64,000 nucleotides of DNA from Tessaracoccus timonensis (GTDB lineage Bacteria > Actinomycetota > Actinomycetes > Propionibacteriales > Propionibacteriaceae): NCBI RefSeq assembly GCF_900343145.1, contig NZ_LT996886.1, forward strand, positions 2,046,001-2,110,000. Reading direction: 5' to 3'. A program made the position numbers and the translations under genes. Below the pieces are notes generated by a model. It made no database searches. It was not told the DNA's origin and saw nothing but the letters and a program-made list of their open reading frames with translations. Shown in pieces: positions 57,917 through 64,000 of the stretch (the first letter of the stretch is position 1; each line of letters opens with the position of its first letter).

Positions 57917-58777
57917 CTAGTTCCAGCCGGGCCAGCGCGGTATCCGGCCGCCGATGGCTTGGGTGTACTGGAGCTGCACTGCCCAGCGATCGTCGTCCGG
58001 TTGTTCGGCGGCGAGCAGCACGAGCGCCTCCAGCAGGCGCACCTCCAGCGTGCGCCACACGGAGCGGATTTCAGCACTCGTGTTGATGGGGCCGGGAAGC
58101 TCAAACGCCGGTGGCTGCGACGGGGTGGTGAGCCCACGTCGCAGCTCGTCGCGCAACGACTGTGCCGAGGCGAGGCGCGTCGACAGTTCTTCGCGGAGTG
58201 CCTTGTCGTTGCGGGTTCGACCGAGGCAGGATTCGAGCCCGTAGATCAGGGCCCACACGTGAGTGAGCGCGGCGTATTGCTGGTCGCTGAGCGTCTCGAC
58301 GGGGCTCGGTTCGGCACCTTCCCCGGGGATGAGATCTCGCTTCGCGAGCCCATGCGTGGCGGCCGCGATAGAGATCAGCAGCAGTCGCGTCGACGGCGCC
58401 TCCTCGCGGTGGGCGGCGGCCGAGCACGCATCCACGACAGCAGCGATAGCCTCATCAAAACTGGCTGCGCTCTCCGGTTGCGGTTCGAACACCGGATCCG
58501 GGCTGGCGAATGGGTTGACGGAGTTGACGCGCGCGAGCTGATCGTCGCACTGCGCCAGCGCAGCGGTGCGCCAATCGTCGGCGGGTTCCTTCGCGACGAG
58601 TTCCCTCACCCCGGCGAGGAGGGCCGCCACCTTCGCCAGCGCCTCGGATTGCTTCGGCGCTGCGGCAGCCTGCGCGCGGGACGGGGCACCGTCGGGTTCT
58701 TCGATAGTGGGATCTGGTGCGCACGCCGCGAGGCATAGTGCCGCTCCGACGAGCACCGAGCGGCGAGGGACATCCAT
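57917..58777 (-). CDS. Lipoprotein with DUF4439 ferritin-like domain
   Basis: This 286-residue protein has a twin-Arg-like lipoprotein signal: MDVPRRSVLVGAALCLAAC, with Cys at about residue 19. The C-terminal 130 residues look like the DUF4439 four-helix domain found next to rimP in actinobacteria (QQYAALTHVWALIYGLESCL and PAFELPGPINTSAEIRSVW). The residue usually Glu in the first helix (E-H-x-x-V-Y) is Thr here, so metal binding is uncertain. ATG 58777 is used. It diverges from rimP, 64 bases apart. Confidence 0.7.
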   Translation of the reverse strand: MDVPRRSVLVGAALCLAACAPDPTIEEPDGAPSRAQAAAAPKQSEALAKVAALLAGVRELVAKEPADDWRTAALAQCDDQLARVNSVNPFASPDPVFEPQPESAASFDEAIAAVVDACSAAAHREEAPSTRLLLISIAAATHGLAKRDLIPGEGAEPSPVETLSDQQYAALTHVWALIYGLESCLGRTRNDKALREELSTRLASAQSLRDELRRGLTTPSQPPAFELPGPINTSAEIRSVWRTLEVRLLEALVLLAAEQPDDDRWAVQLQYTQAIGGRIPRWPGWN

Positions 58778-58841
58778 GGCTTGCAGCCTATCGGTATGCT
58801 GGGGATCCACAATTGAGCACACAATCGGATACGGAGTTGTC

Positions 58842-59306
58842 ATGCAGGAACGAACCGTAGCCGAGGTGGTAGAACCCATCTTGGCTGAGTACAAACTGGA
58901 GCTCGACGCGCTCGACGTCACACCAGTAGGTAAGCGCTCGGTGCTGCGCATCACCGTCGACGGTGAAGGCCCCGAGGGGCGTGGTCCGCTGCTCGACGAC
59001 ATCGCCGAAGCCTCGCAGGCCGTCTCGGCGGCACTCGATGCGAGTTCCGTGATGGGAGAGCGGGCATACACCCTCGAGCTGTCGAGCCGTGGTGTTTCGA
59101 AGCCGCTCACTGAGCTGAAGCACTTCCGCCGCAACACCGGGCGGCTGGTGAAGCTGTGGCTCACTGATTCCGAGGTCACCGGTCGTATCGTCGGGGTGGA
59201 TGCCGACGCGGTGGTCGTCGACGTCGACGGCACCCAAGCGACGTACCCGCTCAGTGAGGTGCGCAAGGCCGTCACTCAGATTGAGATGAACCGGAAGGGA
59301 GCCTGA
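58842..59306 (+). CDS. rimP: Ribosome maturation factor RimP
   Basis: This 154-residue protein needed for 30S maturation has [58 protein letters not shown] (with the conserved V-S-S-P-G-like turn as L-S-S-R-G) and [14 protein letters not shown] 58842 is the start. It is followed two bases later by nusA. Confidence 0.95.
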   Translation: MQERTVAEVVEPILAEYKLELDALDVTPVGKRSVLRITVDGEGPEGRGPLLDDIAEASQAVSAALDASSVMGERAYTLELSSRGVSKPLTELKHFRRNTGRLVKLWLTDSEVTGRIVGVDADAVVVDVDGTQATYPLSEVRKAVTQIEMNRKGA

Positions 59307-59308
59307 GC

Positions 59309-60277
59309 ATGGATATCGACATGGCAGCGTTGCGCGCTATCGAGCGTGATCGCGATATTCCGACGGAGTACCTCCTGAAGACACTCGAAGACGCCATTTT
59401 GAATGCCTATACCAAGACCGACAACGCGTTGCGCGGTGTGAAGATTGACATCGACCGCAAGACGGGCAAGGTGTCGGTGCTGGCTCCAGAATTCGGCGAC
59501 GACGACGAGATCATCGGCTACTTCGACGACACCCCGGAAGACTTTGGGCGCGTGGCGGCGTCGACGGCACGCCAGGTCATCACGCAGCGCATCCGCGAGG
59601 CCGAAGACGATCAGAAGTTCGGCCACTTCTCGGGCGTGGAAGGCGACATCGTCACCGGTGTTATCCAGCAGGACCGCGACTCGAAGACGGTGCGCGTCGA
59701 CCTGGGTTCGTTGGAGGCGATCATGCCGTTGGCAGAGCAGTCTCCTGGTGAGGATTACTCGCACGGCCGTCGCTTGCGCGTGTTCATCGTGAGCGTGCGT
59801 CGCGATCCATCCGGCCCACAGGTCGTGGTGTCGCGCACGCACCCGAACCTGGTGAAGAAGCTCTTCGCGATGGAGGTTCCGGAGATCGCCGACGGCATCG
59901 TCGAGATCAAGGAGATTGCGCGAGAAGCCGGCCACCGTACGAAGATCGCGGTGGTATCGAACAACCCGGACGTCTCAGCCAAGGGTGCCTTCATCGGGCC
60001 GAACGGGCAGCGGGTGCGTGCGGTCACCAACGAGTTGGGCGATGAGAAGATCGACATCGTCGACTACTCCGAAGACCCGGCAAGGTTCGTCTCCGCCGCG
60101 CTGTCGCCAGCCAAGGTCATCAACGTCATCATCACCGACAAGGCTGGCAAGGCGTGCCGCGCGATCGTGCCCGACTACCAGTTGTCGCTGGCCATCGGGC
60201 GCGAAGGGCAGAACGCGCGGCTGGCCGCCAGGCTGACGGGGTGGCGCATCGATATCCAGCCGGACACCGAAGCCTGA
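59309..60277 (+). CDS. nusA: Transcription termination/antitermination factor NusA
   Basis: This 322-residue protein has an N-terminal domain ([20 protein letters not shown]), an S1 domain (about 107-180; [20 protein letters not shown]) and two KH domains (EIARE..., [60 protein letters not shown]). It is slightly shorter than average. rimP-nusA-ylxR-infB is the conserved order. Confidence 0.97.
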   Translation: MDIDMAALRAIERDRDIPTEYLLKTLEDAILNAYTKTDNALRGVKIDIDRKTGKVSVLAPEFGDDDEIIGYFDDTPEDFGRVAASTARQVITQRIREAEDDQKFGHFSGVEGDIVTGVIQQDRDSKTVRVDLGSLEAIMPLAEQSPGEDYSHGRRLRVFIVSVRRDPSGPQVVVSRTHPNLVKKLFAMEVPEIADGIVEIKEIAREAGHRTKIAVVSNNPDVSAKGAFIGPNGQRVRAVTNELGDEKIDIVDYSEDPARFVSAALSPAKVINVIITDKAGKACRAIVPDYQLSLAIGREGQNARLAARLTGWRIDIQPDTEA

Positions 60278-60300
60278 GCGCGGCTCGAAGGAGCGCGGTC

Positions 60301-60540
60301 ATGCCGCAACGTCGATGCATCGGGTGTCGCCAATCCGACGAGCAATCCTCGCTCATGCGGTTGGTGCGGCGCGACGGTGTCGTCATCGAGGCGACGGCCC
60401 CCCGGCTGGATGGCCGTGGGGCCTACCTCCATCCGGCATGCGCGCGGATCGTGCTCGAACGTAAGGCCATTCCGAGAGCCTTTCGTGGTGCGGAGCCCAG
60501 CGCTGAACTGGAGCATGTGCTGCAAGCGATGTCTGAGTAA
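60301..60540 (+). CDS. YlxR-family (DUF448) nucleic-acid-binding protein
   Basis: This 79-residue protein has the motif PQRRCIGCRQSDEQSSLMRL with two Cys, then GRGAYLHPACARIVL. The family binds RNA or DNA and in some bacteria modulates RNase P. ATG 60301 comes 23 bases after nusA. The 205 bases to infB hold no gene. Confidence 0.92.
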   Translation: MPQRRCIGCRQSDEQSSLMRLVRRDGVVIEATAPRLDGRGAYLHPACARIVLERKAIPRAFRGAEPSAELEHVLQAMSE

Positions 60541-60592
60541 TCGCGTGTGGCGTGTTTCGCGTGATGCCTGGTTGCGCGTTAGACTGGCCAAT

Positions 60593-60634
60593 GGCCCATC
60601 CACGGGCCGATCGTTTCCATGCCCCCGCGGGGGC
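60593..60634 (+). promoter_or_regulatory. GC hairpins in the infB leader
   Basis: GGCCC (60593-60597) pairs with 60604-60608. A perfect 14-base palindrome GCCCCCGCGGGGGC lies at 60621-60634. They precede the infB start by about 110 bases and may be a terminator/attenuator or part of the infB leader. Confidence 0.4.
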
Positions 60635-60745
60635 GCTAACCAGAAGGTGGGCTGACGCTCATGACCACTCGATGAGTTACCAACGATGAGCACCAACAAC
60701 CAATAGGTCCTGGCCGCTTGAGGCTTGGGCCCCCAAAGGAGAGCA

Positions 60746-63613
60746 GTGGCTAAGCCTCGCGTTCATGAGATCGCAAAGGAATTTGGCATGCCCAGCAAGG
60801 AATTGCTGGCATGGCTGAAAGATCAGGGTGAGTACGTCCGCGGCGCGTCGTCGTCGCTAGAAGCACCCGTTGTACGTCGTATTCGCGAACATTTCAGTGC
60901 CGACGGTGATTCGGCCAAGAAGGACGCACCGAAGACGCCGTCTTCGAGTAGCGCGCGCCAGACGAAGTCCAAGTCGGACGCGCCGAAACCCGGTGGGATT
61001 CGCGCGCCGAAGGCGACGCCCGGCGCGTTTGACCCAGGAGCGAGCCCAGCACCGACGAGCGCGCCCAAGCCGGCAGCGCCGAAGCCGGGTGCGACGGCAG
61101 CTCGCCCTGGCGCAGCTCCGAAGCCTGGCGCCCCCAAGCCAGCCGCTCCTCAGCCCAAGCCTGCTACTGGTGCGAAACCAGGCGCTGAGGCGAAGCCGTC
61201 GAGTGCGCCCAAGCCGGGTGCCGCGAAGCCCAGCGCGCCGAAGCCAGGCGTGCCGAAGCCTGCGGCGCCGAGCGCAGGATCTCGCACGGGTGGTGTGACT
61301 CCCGGTTCCATGCCGCGACGCACCAACGCGCCGCGTCCGGGTAACAACCCGTTTGCTGCCAGCCAGGGGATGGGCAAGCAGCCGCAGCGTCGTCCACGTC
61401 CCGACGGTGATCGTCGCGGCGGTCAGCGTCCGCAGGGTTCCGGCAGCGAGCAGAACCTGATGCCGCGTCCCGGCGGCACCGGAGGCATGCCTCGCCCTAA
61501 CCCCGCGATGATGCCGAAGCATCAGTCGAGCCAGCTCGGACAGGCCGGCTCGCGCCCCGGTCGCGGCGGTGGTCGTGGCCGCGGTGGACGTCCTGGTTCC
61601 GGTGGGCCTGGCGGTGGTGGCCGCTTTGGCGGCCCACCGATGGGCGGCCCCGGGGGCATGGGCGCGCCGGGTCGTGGCCGTGGCCGCGGCGGAACGCAGG
61701 GTGCTTTCGGGCGTGGTGGCGCCGGCAACCGCCGCCGCAAGTCGAAGAAGCAGCGTCGCCAAGAGTTTGACGAGATGGAGGCGCCGACGATTGGTGGCGT
61801 ACGCGTCCGTAAGGGCGGCGGCAAGACCGTTCGTCTGCGTCGTGGTGCGTCGCTGACAGATCTCGCCGAGAAGATTGGCGTTGACGCGGCAGCGCTCGTG
61901 CAGGTGCTCTTCCACATGGGAGAAATGGTCACTGCCACCCAGTCGGTGAGCGACGACACGCTCGAACTGTTGGGTGCGGAGCTGGAGTACAACATCCAGG
62001 TCGTGTCTCCTGAAGACGAAGACCGCGAGCTGCTGGAGAGCTTCGACCTCGAATTTGGCGAAGACGAAGGCGACGAGGACGACCTCGAGGTTCGTCCCCC
62101 GGTGGTCACCGTCATGGGTCACGTCGACCACGGTAAAACCAAGCTGCTCGACGCGTTCCGTCACTCGAACGTGCAGACGCGTGAGGCCGGTGGCATCACG
62201 CAGAAGATCGGCGCTTACCAGGTGGAAGCCGAAGTGGAGGGCGAAGAACGCGCCATCACCTTCATCGATACCCCTGGTCACGAGGCATTCACGGCCATGC
62301 GTGCCCGTGGCGCGAAGTCGACGGACATCGCCGTGCTGGTGGTTGCCGCCGACGATGGTGTGATGCCGCAGACCATCGAGGCCATGAACCACGCGATGGC
62401 CGCCGATGTGCCGATCGTCGTCGCGGTGAACAAGATCGATATGGACACCGCAGACCCGACTAGGGTGCGCGGCCAGCTCTCCGAGTACGGCCTGATCCCG
62501 GAAGAGTACGGCGGCGATACGCAGTTCGTCGACGTGTCGGCGGTCACGCGTCAGGGCCTGGACGAGCTCCTCGAAGCCATCGTCCTCACGGCCGACGCGG
62601 CGCTCGATCTTCGCGCGAACCCGGATATGGACGCCCAGGGTGTCGCCATCGAGGCCCACCTTGACAAGGGTCGCGGCGCGGTGGCGACGGTCCTCGTACA
62701 CCGCGGTACGCTCCGCATCGGTGACTCGATCGTCGCGGGCTCTGCCCACGGACGCGTGCGCGCCATGATCAACGATCAGGGCGACAACGTCGACGAGGCG
62801 CCCCCGTCGATGCCGGTGCAGGTGCTCGGCCTCACGTCGGTGCCGGGTGCTGGTGACAACTTCCTCGTCGTTGAAGATGACCGCGTTGCGCGCCAGATCG
62901 CGGATAAGCGCGAGGCTCGGATGCGCGCCGCGCTGCAGGCTCGCACCAGCCGCCGCAAGACCTTGGACCAGCTGTTCGAGCAGCTCGAAAAGGGCGAGAC
63001 GCAGGAGCTGCTGCTCATCCTCAAGGGCGACGGGGCTGGCTCCGTCGAAGCGCTCGAGGATGCGCTCACCAAGATCGAGATCTCCGACGAGGTTGGGTTG
63101 CGCGTCATCGACCGCGGTGTTGGTGCCATCACCGAGACGAACGTCTCGCTGGCTGCCGCGTCGAAGGCCGTCATTATCGGCTTCAATGTTCGCCCCACCC
63201 CGCACGCTGCGAAGATGGCGGACGAGGAGAACGTCGATATCCGCTCCTACTCGGTGATCTACGACGCGATCGACGAGATCGAGGCCGCGCTCAAGGGCAT
63301 GCTCAAGCCCATCTACAAGGAGCAGATCCTCGGCCAGGCAGAGATCCGCGAGATCTTCCGCTCGTCGAAGATCGGCAACATTGCGGGTTGTATGGTGCTC
63401 GACGGTGTCATTCGCCGTAACGCCAAGGCGCGGCTCATCCGCGACGGTGTGGTTATCCAAGACACCTCTATCGCCTCGCTGCGTCGTGAGAAGGACGATG
63501 TCACTGAGGTGCGCGAGGGCTTCGAATGTGGCCTCACGCTGCACAACTACAACGACATCAAGACCGAAGACGTAGTCGAGGTCTACGAGATGGTCGAACA
63601 GGAGCGTGAGTGA
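60746..63613 (+). CDS. infB: Translation initiation factor IF-2
   Basis: This 955-residue GTPase brings fMet-tRNA to the 30S subunit. The N-terminal IF2_N helix ([20 protein letters not shown]) is followed by a long Pro/Ala/Lys linker (about 60-200) and a Gly/Arg-rich stretch (about 200-330), as in actinobacteria. G motifs are [18 protein letters not shown] and NKID. The start at GTG 60746 ([13 protein letters not shown]) is preceded by AAAGGAGAG; an upstream in-frame start would only add six residues. Confidence 0.97.
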   Translation: MAKPRVHEIAKEFGMPSKELLAWLKDQGEYVRGASSSLEAPVVRRIREHFSADGDSAKKDAPKTPSSSSARQTKSKSDAPKPGGIRAPKATPGAFDPGASPAPTSAPKPAAPKPGATAARPGAAPKPGAPKPAAPQPKPATGAKPGAEAKPSSAPKPGAAKPSAPKPGVPKPAAPSAGSRTGGVTPGSMPRRTNAPRPGNNPFAASQGMGKQPQRRPRPDGDRRGGQRPQGSGSEQNLMPRPGGTGGMPRPNPAMMPKHQSSQLGQAGSRPGRGGGRGRGGRPGSGGPGGGGRFGGPPMGGPGGMGAPGRGRGRGGTQGAFGRGGAGNRRRKSKKQRRQEFDEMEAPTIGGVRVRKGGGKTVRLRRGASLTDLAEKIGVDAAALVQVLFHMGEMVTATQSVSDDTLELLGAELEYNIQVVSPEDEDRELLESFDLEFGEDEGDEDDLEVRPPVVTVMGHVDHGKTKLLDAFRHSNVQTREAGGITQKIGAYQVEAEVEGEERAITFIDTPGHEAFTAMRARGAKSTDIAVLVVAADDGVMPQTIEAMNHAMAADVPIVVAVNKIDMDTADPTRVRGQLSEYGLIPEEYGGDTQFVDVSAVTRQGLDELLEAIVLTADAALDLRANPDMDAQGVAIEAHLDKGRGAVATVLVHRGTLRIGDSIVAGSAHGRVRAMINDQGDNVDEAPPSMPVQVLGLTSVPGAGDNFLVVEDDRVARQIADKREARMRAALQARTSRRKTLDQLFEQLEKGETQELLLILKGDGAGSVEALEDALTKIEISDEVGLRVIDRGVGAITETNVSLAAASKAVIIGFNVRPTPHAAKMADEENVDIRSYSVIYDAIDEIEAALKGMLKPIYKEQILGQAEIREIFRSSKIGNIAGCMVLDGVIRRNAKARLIRDGVVIQDTSIASLRREKDDVTEVREGFECGLTLHNYNDIKTEDVVEVYEMVEQERE

Positions 63614-64000
63614 TGCCCAACCCCCGCAATGCCAAACTGGCAGACCAGATCCAGACGATCATCGCGCAGACGCTGGACCGCAAGGTGAAGGATCCCCGCA
63701 AGGGTTTCATCACCATCACTGAGGTGCGGCTGAGCCGCGATAACCGTGAAGCGACGGTGTTCTACACCGTGCTCGGCGACGACACCGCCCGTGCAGGCAG
63801 TGCGGCCGCGCTGGAATCAGCGAAGGGAATGCTGCGCACGGCTGTTGGCCAGCAGCTCGCGATGCGGCACACGCCGACCCTCACGTTCGTGCTCGACGCG
63901 ACGGAGGACGAGGCACGCCACATCGAGGATCTCCTCGCTCGCGCTCAGGCCAGCGACGCGGCCGCTGCGGCGGCACGGGAAGGCAAGTCCTTCGCCGGCG
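63613..64000 (+). CDS. rbfA: Ribosome-binding factor A (cut by window end)
   Basis: Starts at ATG 63613, overlapping the infB stop (TGATG). The 129 visible residues read [38 protein letters not shown] and LRTAVGQQLAMRHTPTLTFV, the KH-like fold of RbfA, then an Ala-rich tail. The 3' end is outside the window. Confidence 0.94.
   Translation, partial: MPNPRNAKLADQIQTIIAQTLDRKVKDPRKGFITITEVRLSRDNREATVFYTVLGDDTARAGSAAALESAKGMLRTAVGQQLAMRHTPTLTFVLDATEDEARHIEDLLARAQASDAAAAAAREGKSFAG

Noticed and set aside
60857-63544. 895-residue open frame on the minus strand
   Set aside because: Antisense shadow of infB; no motifs, biased composition.

Overview
The window is a stretch of chromosome from a high-GC actinobacterium. 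Evidence: strong G/C third-position bias; the order xerC - M23 peptidase - rpsB - tsf - pyrH - frr - cdsA - rlmN and dxr - rseP - ispG - GNAT - proS - rimP - nusA - ylxR - infB - rbfA; a SufR-BDCSU-T operon; DUF3099, DUF4439 and DUF4081-type proteins. A member of the Propionibacteriaceae (Tessaracoccus/Arachnia-like) would fit, but that is inference and not proven by the sequence.

Region 1 (1-14.4 kb) is accessory DNA dominated by polymorphic-toxin material. Two Rhs/YD-repeat C-terminal cassettes lie in opposite orientations (4403-5968 on -, about 8130-9740 on +). Each is followed by a candidate immunity gene. Between them are two more toxin-tip/immunity pairs that start back to back near 7170. 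The layout is therefore close to mirror-symmetric. The left Rhs tip is a GIY-YIG nuclease domain paired with a leucine-rich-repeat protein. The right Rhs is broken by two frameshifts, one in a C7 tract, and its tip resembles type-24 polymorphic toxins. None of the cassettes has the long N-terminal/secretion part of a full Rhs protein, so they look like displaced or stored tips. Two IS3-family elements (one decayed, one nearly whole with a nonsense codon), a PH-domain membrane gene cut by an IS remnant, a GNAT pseudogene and other degenerate toxin/immunity pieces fill the rest.

Region 2 (14.5-23.2 kb) is the Fe-S assembly operon: sufR, sufB, sufD, a Rieske-type ferredoxin, sufC, sufS, sufU, sufT. 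A perfect hairpin, an ABC-F ATPase and a small secreted protein follow.

Region 3 (23.2-32.6 kb) holds a GH13 glucosidase with its GPH-type sugar symporter, rlmA-like, SURF1 and DUF3099 genes (all -), then fabG, fabI, an ABC ATPase, NfeD and an SPFH protein (+).

Region 4 (32.6-37.7 kb) is a tightly coupled set running on from the SPFH gene: a KAS III/OleA-like thiolase, a GT2 glycosyltransferase, an OleC-like AMP ligase, a short cytochrome P450 and an OleD-like SDR/epimerase. It is a candidate beta-lactone/olefin-type lipid pathway that lacks OleB. A 22-bp perfect hairpin ends it.

Region 5 (37.8-64 kb) is mostly conserved core: a lipoprotein, a bile-acid-symporter-family protein and peptide deformylase (-); xerC; a two-domain M23 peptidase (-); the translation/lipid operon rpsB to rlmN; gdhA; an APH-like pseudokinase; dxr-rseP-ispG-GNAT-proS; a DUF559 gene flanked by two copies of one hairpin; a DUF4439 lipoprotein; and rimP-nusA-ylxR-infB-rbfA, the last cut by the window end. 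No rRNA, tRNA or CRISPR array was seen.
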